Assembly: GCA_002398105.1 (NCBI GenBank)
Contig: DHCD01000077.1
Span: 1-14,180, forward strand
Length of the DNA stretch: 14,180 nucleotides
DNA from: Syntrophomonas sp. UBA4911
GTDB lineage: Bacteria; Bacillota; Syntrophomonadia; Syntrophomonadales; Syntrophomonadaceae
Direction of reading: 5' to 3'
The translations under genes were made by a program, and so were the position numbers. Shown piece by piece: positions 1 to 6,433 of the stretch. The notes below the pieces were generated by a model that saw nothing but the letters and a program-made list of their open reading frames with translations, searched no databases and had not been told where the DNA came from. Within the stretch, counting starts at the first letter, position 1. The number at the start of each line of letters is the position of its first letter.

Positions 1-422
1 GCCACATCCGACATCACCTGTGAATTTTCCTCCGAGGTCATATCGCTGTCGTCCCCGGTGGGTCCTTCCTCGTAGATGATGTAGATATCCTTCTTGTCCG
101 GGGAATCTATCGGTCCGCCGGAGACATTTGTGAAGGTAAACCAGACCTTCACATATTCAAATCCGTCCTTCGGCCTTGAAAGCATACCTGTATAATCGAA
201 AGGCTCCGCCCCGTCAATAGTGATGGAAAGCCCGTTTACCTCGGCCGCCTCGCCGATGCCGTAATACTTGTTTTCATCCGCTCCCGCTTTACTGGAGGGA
301 GTATTTCCCGATTCGGCGGGCGCGGAGCTTTCTGACGGTGATTTACCGCCGTTCTTTTCACCGCAAGCGGCGAGGGTAAGCATAAGTGCCAATGATAAGA
401 ATATGATTAATGTCTTTTTCAT
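1..422 (-). CDS. DUF4352-like lipoprotein, 3' end outside window
   Basis: The frame is open from an ATG at 422-420 to the window edge, giving 140 residues with no stop. A clear AGGAGG lies about 8 nt upstream. The N-terminus is a lipoprotein signal peptide with lipobox LAAC (Cys about residue 20), so the mature protein should be anchored to the outer face of the membrane. A low-complexity Ser/Pro/Ala/Gly linker follows. From about residue 53 the pattern YYGIGEAAEVNGLSITID, then PKDGFEYVKVWFTFTNVSG, matches the beta-sandwich DUF4352 family of secreted lipoproteins, whose ligands are mostly unknown. It is the last visible gene of a five-gene minus-strand cluster and starts 44 bp after the previous lipoprotein gene. 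Its leader and linker are almost the same as in that neighbour, which points to duplication of the 5' end. The family call is from pattern recognition only; function unknown. Confidence 0.8.
   Translation of the reverse strand, partial: MKKTLIIFLSLALMLTLAACGEKNGGKSPSESSAPAESGNTPSSKAGADENKYYGIGEAAEVNGLSITIDGAEPFDYTGMLSRPKDGFEYVKVWFTFTNVSGGPIDSPDKKDIYIIYEEGPTGDDSDMTSEENSQVMSDV
308..381 (-). repeat. Duplicated lipoprotein leader/linker, copy 1
   Basis: This segment of about 74 bp encodes the end of the signal peptide, the lipobox and the GGKSPSES/APAESG linker of the DUF4352-like lipoprotein. It matches 771-843 in the neighbouring lipoprotein gene at roughly 80 percent by eye. Identical synonymous choices over long runs indicate DNA duplication or gene conversion rather than convergence. 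Confidence 0.75.
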
Positions 423-466
423 GAAAGAAGCCTCCTTATTTATTGTTTTTTAATTTCGACTATCTG

Positions 467-886
467 TTATTCTTTTGTGTAGGTAAAAACATCAGTGTCA
501 TTAGGCCTAAAGCTCAGTATTCCGGTCTGCGTATCAATGCTGTATTTGCCAAGGCTCATGCCGCTCAGGCTGACGCTGATACTGGTCAGATCGTCGGCTG
601 AATAAAACAGGTCGCAAACATTGGAGCCGGTGGCTTCATAGGTTATGATAACACTGGTTGTGCTGAGTACCTCCATGGTAAACGGGCCGTCATAGGGATC
701 TTCGTTGATCCATTTGCCGTCATACAATTCCTTCAGGCGCTCCAATTCCGCATCAACGGACTGCTTTTCGCCCGATTCGGCGGGGGCGGGGCTTTCGGAC
801 GGTGATTTACCGCCGCCGTCCCCGCCGCAGGCGGCGAGGGTAAAGACTAACGCCAACGACAACAATAAAACAATAAACCGTTTCAT
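467..886 (-). CDS. Small lipoprotein of unknown function
   Basis: This encodes 139 residues. I start it at the ATG at 886-884 rather than at an upstream in-frame ATG, because AAGGAGG lies 7 nt before it and translation then begins directly with a signal peptide (MKRFIVLLLSLALVF) and lipobox LAAC. A linker rich in Gly, Ser, Pro and Ala follows. The C-terminal domain, about residues 45-139, reads as a small all-beta fold: WINEDPYDGPFTMEV, a strand with VIITYEA, and a terminal YSIDTQTGILSFRP segment. This resembles the lipocalin-like small lipoproteins of Firmicutes, but I cannot name a family. The gene starts 13 bp after the upstream 622-residue protein ends, so the two are surely co-transcribed. 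Its leader and linker are shared with the following DUF4352-like lipoprotein. Confidence 0.85.
   Translation of the reverse strand: MKRFIVLLLSLALVFTLAACGGDGGGKSPSESPAPAESGEKQSVDAELERLKELYDGKWINEDPYDGPFTMEVLSTTSVIITYEATGSNVCDLFYSADDLTSISVSLSGMSLGKYSIDTQTGILSFRPNDTDVFTYTKE
771..843 (-). repeat. Duplicated lipoprotein leader/linker, copy 2
   Basis: This is the partner of the segment at 308-381. It covers lipobox LAAC, a Gly-rich patch and the linker ending APAESG in the 139-residue lipoprotein. Similarity stops at the linker; the mature domains of the two proteins are unrelated by eye. Confidence 0.75.
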
Positions 887-899
887 CACATGACCTCCT

Positions 900-2768
900 T
901 CATTCGTCTTTTCCGTGAACAATATCGTCAACTTTCCCTGTGATATTTTTTTCAAAGCCGACTTCGCCAAGCTTTCCGGCGGTTTCTGCCATCTTATTTA
1001 TCGTACCGTCGCCGCCTACCATATCACCGTAAGCGTCTCCGACAGCACCGCCGGCTGCGTTGAGGGCTCCCTTCGCTGCGCCCTCTATCAATGCGTCGGT
1101 CAAATCTCCGCCGTCATTGACAGCCTCTGCAACCTCTCCCGCAACCGTACCGCCAAAGGATGTAGCTGCTTTACCGATACCTGCATCCATCATGGTAGTT
1201 GCGGCTTCCGTGCCGCCCTTGATTGCGCCCTCAATGACAGCGCCGGTGTTCAAACCCTTTTCCATCACAGTGGAGCCGATGTTTTTGACTCCCTTGTAGA
1301 TTGCTGACACTTCCTTTCCGCCGGGAACAAGCGCCTCACCGGCAGCCATGGTGTAATCGGCCATCTCCACCGTCGCTTCCAAAACATCGACGGCCGTATC
1401 TCTGCGCTGGGCGTAATCGTTCATCTTTTGGCGGTAATCCTCATCTCTTTCCATGCGGCGCTCAAGCTCATCCCTGACCTGCTTTTCGCTGGCGCCGCTC
1501 ATGCCGAGATCGGTGGCGATGCGCTCTATCTTCTCCTTACGGGTCCGCTCCTGCCGCTCGCGCTGCAAGTCCTTCTCAAGCTGACGGCTCTCGTCGCTGC
1601 GCTCCTGATTGCGCCGGCGATCCTCGCTGACATTTCGCTCAAACTGCGCTTCGTCCTGACGGATGGCGCCGGCATTATCCGCACGGTGCTCCATCTGTTC
1701 GGAAAGCTCCTCGGGGGTATAGGTCGCGCCGCTGACAGGGTCGGTATAGGTGCCGTCGCCGTTTTTTACAAAGGTGCGCCTTTGCCCGTTTACAGGGTCG
1801 GTCGCCTCAATATCTCCGTCGCCGTCAAAGCGCAGCCATCGGCTCAGACCGCTGTCCGCAGGCGCGGGAGCGGGTGCGCCGCCTGTCCCCACAGGCACAG
1901 TCGGGATGAAGCCGCCCGTATTCCCAAACAGGATGGACAGCAGAATCGCCAGGATGCTGATGGATATGGTGGATAGAGGGCCGGCATGGTCGGCGTCTTT
2001 TGCGCGATTGCCGCCAAATTTATATCGAAAGCCCCAGTCTCTATCCTCCGGTTTGTAATATTCCCACTTTCCCTTGGCTACTGCGTTTTGTGTAGAGTCG
2101 GTATCTTCTATTGGATATGGGTCGGAAAACCCAACTGTCTCCATATTAAAAGTCCATTCGTCATCGTATGAATTTTCAGTTGTTGTGCTCCCCCCTTCCA
2201 CATCGTAAACTGTATCGGTTCTGGTACAATGAAATTGCAGTTTGAATAGAATATGATGCTCTGATCCCTTACCGTCATAGCTTGTTGTCTCAAGAGAGCC
2301 TTCATAAGGAACCATTCTAAATTTACTGATGTTGGAATAGTTTTCCGAGACCGAAGGTGTCAGCACGGTATAGACAATCTCATCCGGCACCGTAAATTCG
2401 CCCTTAATCCATCTGCTGTTCAGAGCACCAAATTTTTTCTCTCTTTCTTTATCCATCATATACATAGCGTTTCCCTCAACACGGAATGATGTTATGTAAT
2501 GATCATCACCCGAACCACGCATATTAGATACAGTTTTTGCAGGAATCTCAAAAGAGAAGCTTCCATCTTCCTGTGAATGAACAGCGATTGTTTCCGGATT
2601 CAACTCATTTGATTCAGTGAAGATGTGCTTTGTAATTGTCATAGTTTCCGGCAATGCAATAGGTTCTTCGATTATTTCTTCTGCCATGGCTGTTATGGGC
2701 AAAAGCAACGCATAACATAAAATCATCATTAGAATTGCAAATAGTTTCTTCTTGCTCATCCTTTTCAT
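900..2768 (-). CDS. Secreted/membrane protein with ectodomain, one TM, coiled coil and Gly-rich tail
   Basis: This encodes 622 residues. The start is the ATG at 2768-2766: AAGGAGG lies 9 nt upstream, it overlaps the stop of the previous gene as ATGA, and it yields a signal peptide (residues 1-29, cleavage near AMA/EE). The longer open frame to 2990 only shadows the upstream gene. Visible layout: an ectodomain at 30-260; a hydrophobic segment at about 266-282 (STISISILAILLSILF); a Pro/Ala/Gly linker; an Asp/Gly region at 314-352 with two DPV-N/S-G motifs; a strongly charged Arg/Glu/Gln coiled coil at about 355-460; and a Gly/Ala-rich tail at 475-600 made of small-residue helices such as VIEGAIKGG, IEGAAKGALNAAGGAVGDAYG. 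With a cleaved signal and one later TM, the C-terminal half would face the cytoplasm. I recognise no named family. Translational coupling to the zinc-ribbon membrane protein suggests that they form a complex. Confidence 0.85.
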   Translation of the reverse strand: MKRMSKKKLFAILMMILCYALLLPITAMAEEIIEEPIALPETMTITKHIFTESNELNPETIAVHSQEDGSFSFEIPAKTVSNMRGSGDDHYITSFRVEGNAMYMMDKEREKKFGALNSRWIKGEFTVPDEIVYTVLTPSVSENYSNISKFRMVPYEGSLETTSYDGKGSEHHILFKLQFHCTRTDTVYDVEGGSTTTENSYDDEWTFNMETVGFSDPYPIEDTDSTQNAVAKGKWEYYKPEDRDWGFRYKFGGNRAKDADHAGPLSTISISILAILLSILFGNTGGFIPTVPVGTGGAPAPAPADSGLSRWLRFDGDGDIEATDPVNGQRRTFVKNGDGTYTDPVSGATYTPEELSEQMEHRADNAGAIRQDEAQFERNVSEDRRRNQERSDESRQLEKDLQRERQERTRKEKIERIATDLGMSGASEKQVRDELERRMERDEDYRQKMNDYAQRRDTAVDVLEATVEMADYTMAAGEALVPGGKEVSAIYKGVKNIGSTVMEKGLNTGAVIEGAIKGGTEAATTMMDAGIGKAATSFGGTVAGEVAEAVNDGGDLTDALIEGAAKGALNAAGGAVGDAYGDMVGGDGTINKMAETAGKLGEVGFEKNITGKVDDIVHGKDE

Positions 2769-3715
2769 GCCGTAGCCACCTCCTTTTTGCCTTTTGAAAC
2801 AATGAAGAATATCAAAGCAACAATCAGCAGCAGAAATCCCAGCCACGCACACCAGCGCAGCCCCATAGCCGACAGCGCCACGCCAAGCGCAAACCCCAGC
2901 GTCATGCCGCTGACGCAGCGCGTGACCCCTATGTAGGACGGCGTTCTGCCCCTGGAAAGACTGTTTGCCGCCGAAAAGGCAAGCCCCCATAAAAACCCGC
3001 CCTGTCTGCCCATGCTTTGCACCAGCATGACCACGGCGATAATGCCTACCATACTATTTTGCAGGGACTGAGTGCTGTTCATAAAAGCGTAAAGCAGCAA
3101 AGAAACGCCTACTCCGCCCAGCAACGGGGCAACGGCGGTTATGCTCTTAACGGCAAGCCCACCGAAAAAGTCCTTGATACCGCCGCCTATCCCCGAAAAC
3201 GGCGCTTTTTTCTGCAACAGCGGCACAATAGCGGCGTTCAGAAAGGCAGCTACCACCACCTTGCCGAGAATCCCACCCGCTGCGCCGAGAACGCCGCCGA
3301 ACATCCCGCCCTGGGCAAAGGTAAGGAAGCTTAAAATGCGTACCGGAAGCGGATTGATTCCGAAAGAACCCAGCAGCGCAAGCACCAGCCAGACAAGCCC
3401 CAACAGGGCGGTGGGGAGCATCTGTTGGGGATTTTTCAGCACCGTCAACGACTGGCGCATATATGCGATGATGAATTTTCCCGCACCCATCGGACTGTGC
3501 TGTGGAGCATTATCCGAAGCCCGGTCTATCGGCTGCTGCTTCTTTGTACTGTTCATTGTTTTCGGAATTTCTTGCCCGGATTTTGCGGCCTCCGGTGGTG
3601 TCTCCGTACTTATTTGTGCAGATTCATTGCTTGGAAAAACATTGGCTCCGCACTTTGCACAGAATTTCGCGCCCTCATTCAGGGCTGCGCCGCAGCTTGT
3701 GCAGAATTTACCCAT
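2765..3715 (-). CDS. Zinc-ribbon polytopic membrane protein
   Basis: This encodes 316 residues from an ATG at 3715-3713, with GGGAG about 10 nt upstream. Residues 5-22 form a zinc ribbon of the CxxC-x10-CxxC type (Cys 5, 8, 19 and 22; CTSCGAALNEGAKFCAKCG), typical of short N-terminal ribbons on Firmicute membrane proteins. A polar, probably disordered linker runs from about 25 to 75. The rest is very hydrophobic, with about six or seven TM stretches (approximately 100-118, 128-150, 152-168, 190-212, 220-236, 270-286, 288-307) and glycine-rich turns. The ribbon would sit in the cytoplasm if the N-terminus is inside. The 3' end carries the ribosome binding site for the next gene, and the two overlap as ATGA, so they should be made in fixed proportion. 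No transport or enzyme motif is visible. Function unknown. Confidence 0.85.
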   Translation of the reverse strand: MGKFCTSCGAALNEGAKFCAKCGANVFPSNESAQISTETPPEAAKSGQEIPKTMNSTKKQQPIDRASDNAPQHSPMGAGKFIIAYMRQSLTVLKNPQQMLPTALLGLVWLVLALLGSFGINPLPVRILSFLTFAQGGMFGGVLGAAGGILGKVVVAAFLNAAIVPLLQKKAPFSGIGGGIKDFFGGLAVKSITAVAPLLGGVGVSLLLYAFMNSTQSLQNSMVGIIAVVMLVQSMGRQGGFLWGLAFSAANSLSRGRTPSYIGVTRCVSGMTLGFALGVALSAMGLRWCAWLGFLLLIVALIFFIVSKGKKEVATA

Positions 3716-3737
3716 AATACTATCACTCCCTTTTTTG

Positions 3738-4247
3738 TTACCAGCCGCTAAGATTAGCCCTTATGCCGGTTTCTTGCCACAGCTTTTCTTGTACCCCCAA
3801 CACGTCCTGCCGCTTGGTCATACCGTGTAAAAACTCTATTTGCCTGGTTTTTCCCTTATCGCCAAAGGTCACATAAAATCTGCTCCGGTCAATTTTAACC
3901 GCCGTCAGCCGTATGCCCTGCAAGCCGTCACAGCCCCATTTATATATGCGACTGCCCAGCAATAAGCCGAAGGTAGACAGCACAATTTCTTCCGTTACCT
4001 GGACCGGAGACGAATCATCTTCAGTCATAACAATAGACGGCGCCAAAAGAATAATATTATCGCAGATAAGCCGGGCATCATTAAGGCGTTTATTTTGCCG
4101 GTACAGCCATAGGCAAGCCGCGGCGCTGATCAAGCCGGATAGGGCCGCCTCGTCCATCAGCCCCTTTCCCAGGAGAGCGGCGGTTAAAAGAATACTTAAT
4201 GTCAAAAATACGGCCGCTCTATCTCGTCCCTGTATAATCCCCTTCAC
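3738..4247 (-). CDS. Two-TM membrane protein with C-terminal soluble domain
   Basis: This encodes 169 residues from a GTG at 4247-4245. The purine-rich GGGGGTGAGG lies 5 nt upstream and no in-frame ATG is available. Two TM helices form a hairpin (about residues 11-27 and 33-49), followed by RQNKRL on the cytoplasmic side. The soluble part at 55-169 alternates hydrophobic strands (VTEEIVLSTFGLLLG, IRLTAVKIDRSRFYVTFG, RQIEFLHG) and ends in an amphipathic helix, VLGVQEKLWQETGI. The order of strands then helix is reminiscent of the PH-like domains found on small bacterial membrane proteins, but that is inference from pattern only. It is the first intact gene of the five-gene cluster and lies 22 bp before the zinc-ribbon gene. 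Confidence 0.75.
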   Translation of the reverse strand: MKGIIQGRDRAAVFLTLSILLTAALLGKGLMDEAALSGLISAAACLWLYRQNKRLNDARLICDNIILLAPSIVMTEDDSSPVQVTEEIVLSTFGLLLGSRIYKWGCDGLQGIRLTAVKIDRSRFYVTFGDKGKTRQIEFLHGMTKRQDVLGVQEKLWQETGIRANLSGW

Positions 4248-4285
4248 CGCCGCCTCACCCCCTGAAAATTTTTCATACAGGAAAG

Positions 4286-4505
4286 CTAACGCCTTTCAAT
4301 AAATCTTTTTAAAATTGCCGCACATTCGGAACGACTAGCAGAAGCTGACGCCTCCAGGAAGCCGCTGTCTTTGCCCTACAAGGAGCCCTCTGCCACTGCC
4401 CACTGCACATCCTTTAAAGCCCAGCCGGAGGAAGGGTCTTGGAATAAGCAGCAGGGCCGGTATCATGCCCAGAGCCAGCAGGCAGATTAATAGTTGTCGT
4501 TTCAT
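4286..4505 (-). pseudogene. Remnant of an SLH-domain (S-layer) protein
   Basis: From an ATG at 4505-4503 (AAAGGA just upstream) the sequence reads as a signal peptide, MKRQLLICLLALGMIPALLL. A shift to the next frame then gives DPSSGWALKDVQWAVAEG, an in-frame TAG at 4378-4376, GKDSGFLEASASASRSE, and finally CAAILKRFIERR with a stop at 4288-4286. The pattern WALKDVQWAVAEG...GKDS...SRSECAAILKRFIE is the second half of an SLH domain, the cell-wall-binding module that normally occurs in threes at protein ends. What remains is therefore a signal peptide joined to the last SLH half, with the middle deleted, one frameshift and one nonsense codon. The unshifted frame stops after 56 codons. A promoter is visible upstream, so the remnant probably serves as the untranslated leader of the cluster beginning at 4247. 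Confidence 0.75.
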
Positions 4506-4527
4506 GAATCCTTTATAATTTCTCCAC

Positions 4528-4556
4528 TATATATTAGGAAAAGATAAGTCTGTAAA
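4528..4556 (-). promoter_or_regulatory. Sigma-A type promoter before the SLH remnant and membrane cluster
   Basis: On the minus strand, TTTACA (4556-4551) is separated by exactly 17 nt from TATATA (4533-4528). Transcription would start near 4521, just upstream of the SLH remnant. No other convincing promoter lies between here and the cluster starting at 4247. Confidence 0.5.
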
Positions 4557-4640
4557 CATCCCTCCAAAGGAGGATTTTGCATAAAAAAGTCTCTCATACT
4601 TAAGTATGAGAGACGGTTAAACTAAGTATTGACGGAGTTT
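4557..4640. repeat. 84-bp direct repeat, copy A (terminator cassette)
   Basis: This copy aligns without gaps to 6344-6427, with about 11 differences by eye. It holds two elements: a short CCTCC-AAA-GGAGG stem, and the large terminator palindrome at 4589-4614. Each copy sits just downstream of a minus-strand stop codon, and the pair brackets the 514-residue secreted protein gene. Confidence 0.85.
4589..4614 (-). terminator. Intrinsic terminator of the secreted HExxH protein gene
   Basis: This is a perfect 26-nt palindrome (half site GTCTCTCATACTT). On the minus strand it is followed at once by TTTTTT. It lies 51 bp after the stop codon at 4666. The terminator of the neighbouring luxR-type gene is the same hairpin with one compensated base pair. 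Confidence 0.85.
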
Positions 4641-4665
4641 ACCCTTTTATCCTAACCGGACCGGA

Positions 4666-6210
4666 TTAATAAGTGATAACCGCGCTTTTGGTAGCATTAT
4701 CCCAGATAATGTCGCAGCCCGGAAGGTTATCGGCCACAAAGCGGACCGGCACCATGGTGCGTCCGTTAATGGCGGTGGGGGCGGCGTCAACGCTCTTACT
4801 TTGTCCGTTGACACGAATAGTATCTTTATTCATCCACATTTCCACAGTCGAGCCTTTGGCGTTTATAGTCACTTTTTTCTCCTTATTGTCCCATTTAACA
4901 TCTCCGCCCATAGCTTCGGCAATAGCCCGGATAGGCAGCAGAGTGCGGCCGTTTTGCAGTACGGGAGGCGAGTCCAGGGTTATCAGTTGGCCTTCCGCAC
5001 TGATATTGGGATGATTGATTTGCAGGATAATTTTTTTCTGATCATCCTTATCAGAACTCGGAGCAGGTGCTACAGGGGTTAAGCGTTTGCTCCCCGTCCA
5101 GTCTCCTCCTGACAGATTGGAGCCGTATCCCCAGGAACCGCTGAAGGTACTGCCATCAGCCGACATGATAAATTCAATATCTCCCGCATCTTTATCCGGC
5201 ACATAACTGGGGGCTTCCGACCAGGTTCCGGTCATCTTGTTCCCGGAGGCAACTCCTTCAATGCGTCCGCTGTCATGGGTGTAATTGCCGGTTACTGTAC
5301 TGCCTTTTTGGGTCAATACCATTTTGCCCCAGTTGCTGTCCCATTGTCCTTCCCATGTATACTTGCCTAAATCATCAGACCCAGTATTTGCCGCAGCTTT
5401 TCCTACACCGTACTCATGAGCCAGCTCCTTTAACTTATCTCCGCCGGCGCCGCTGGCGTAATGCTTCAATACTTCATCAGGAAAAGCCTTAAATCCGAAC
5501 CAGCCCAGCATTCTTGCTTCTTCAACCGGATAGGCGGCTGGTCCCGGCTGCTGGGGCGCCTTTTTCAGTTCGGACAGAAACTCTTCCCAGTACTTTTTCA
5601 TTTCCTTGACCTCATCGCCTCTTTGAGCGGATTTTTCCAGTTGCATCAGCTTATCCATGGCCCGGGAGGCCTGCTCCATGTATTCAATATGACGTTCCCG
5701 ATAGTTGTCATCATCATTTTTTTCGTTTTCGTCATCCCCGTTAATCCCTTCTATAACATGGGTTACCTCATGCCAGATAGTACCGGGGAGAGCCGCGTTT
5801 ATTGCACCGCCTCCGATGTCACTGTTAAATACGATTCTGCCTCGGCGAAACACCTGACCCATGTCATTGGTAACCGGAGGCTGATATTCCGCTTGGCTGT
5901 CTATACTAGAGTCATAAACCAGGTCAACACTCTCTAAAGCTTTTAAATAGGTTTCTTCATCTCCCAGGGATATGCCGGGGGAACCGCTGAAAGCAGAATT
6001 ATCGAATTTATGCAGATATTCTTTCAGCAAACGGGTTGTTTCCAGGCGCAGCTTAACATCTTTTTCAATCCCCTGTGAATCAAGCTGCACGGTTCCTTCC
6101 GATATACTGCTGGTGTAAACGGTAATGTTGTCGGCAACAGCATCTAAAGGGAATAATAACAGACACAGCATCATTAACAAAAGGCCTTTTAACAATAATC
6201 TCATTGGCAT
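4666..6210 (-). CDS. Secreted HExxH putative metalloprotease with beta domain and stalk repeats
   Basis: This encodes 514 residues with a signal peptide (1-26, cleavage near AVA/DN). The start is the ATG at 6210, with GAGGAG 4 nt upstream; Met3 is an equally placed alternative. Residues 147-151 are HEVTH within GTIWHEVTHVIEG, the zinc-binding HExxH motif of metallopeptidases. Glu176 in HIEYMEQ, 25 residues on, could be the third ligand, as in gluzincins (inference). A Lys/Glu-rich helical part runs from about 170 to 220. Residues 286-376 form a Trp/Gly-rich beta domain with a repeated G-x-W pattern (WEGQWDSNWGKMVLTQKG, MTGTWSE, FSGSWGYG, GGDWTG). Residues 393-514 are paired copper-amine-oxidase-N-like stalk units, marked by NGRTLLPIRAIAEAMGG...WD and NGRTMVPVRFVADNL...WDN. 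In Clostridia such stalks display enzymes on the envelope. It is a monocistronic unit with its own terminator. Peptidase activity is unproven. Confidence 0.85.
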   Translation of the reverse strand: MPMRLLLKGLLLMMLCLLLFPLDAVADNITVYTSSISEGTVQLDSQGIEKDVKLRLETTRLLKEYLHKFDNSAFSGSPGISLGDEETYLKALESVDLVYDSSIDSQAEYQPPVTNDMGQVFRRGRIVFNSDIGGGAINAALPGTIWHEVTHVIEGINGDDENEKNDDDNYRERHIEYMEQASRAMDKLMQLEKSAQRGDEVKEMKKYWEEFLSELKKAPQQPGPAAYPVEEARMLGWFGFKAFPDEVLKHYASGAGGDKLKELAHEYGVGKAAANTGSDDLGKYTWEGQWDSNWGKMVLTQKGSTVTGNYTHDSGRIEGVASGNKMTGTWSEAPSYVPDKDAGDIEFIMSADGSTFSGSWGYGSNLSGGDWTGSKRLTPVAPAPSSDKDDQKKIILQINHPNISAEGQLITLDSPPVLQNGRTLLPIRAIAEAMGGDVKWDNKEKKVTINAKGSTVEMWMNKDTIRVNGQSKSVDAAPTAINGRTMVPVRFVADNLPGCDIIWDNATKSAVITY

Positions 6211-6343
6211 TCCTCTCCTCTTTCTTTAATAATTTCCCGAGCTTATCTATTGACTGTTCCATACTATTGACAAGATGCTGCCGGTCAGCCGCTTGCCTCG
6301 CACCTTTTCATTTTATAAATATAGTTAATGCTTACATAGTCAG

Positions 6344-6427
6344 CATCCCCCCAAAGGAGGATTTTTCATAAAAAAGCCTCTCATACTTAAGTATGAGAGG
6401 CGGTTAAAGCCAGTATTCATGGGGTTT
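6344..6427. repeat. 84-bp direct repeat, copy B (terminator cassette)
   Basis: This is the partner of 4557-4640, offset by 1787 bp. It contains the CC-AAAGG-AGG box, an A-rich stretch and the palindrome at 6376-6401. It begins 7 bp after the stop codon of the LuxR-type gene. Confidence 0.85.
6376..6401 (-). terminator. Intrinsic terminator of the MFS-LuxR gene
   Basis: This is a perfect 26-nt palindrome (half site GCCTCTCATACTT). On the minus strand it is followed by TTTTTT. It sits 32 bp beyond the stop at 6434. Compared with copy A, the second base of one arm and its partner in the other arm have both changed (T-A to C-G), so pairing is kept. Confidence 0.85.
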
Positions 6428-6433
6428 TATTTA

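Noticed and set aside
2769..2990. N-terminal extension of the 622-residue protein
   Set aside because: It overlaps the zinc-ribbon gene in another frame; the ATG at 2768 has a good RBS and begins a signal peptide.
3141..3830. 229-codon plus-strand open frame
   Set aside because: It is the complement of the zinc-ribbon membrane protein gene, which has an RBS, a zinc ribbon and TM helices; the plus frame is a compositional shadow.
6080..6262. 60-codon minus-strand ORF starting MEQSIDKLGK upstream of the HExxH gene
   Set aside because: It overlaps the signal peptide region of that gene in another frame and has no ribosome binding site.
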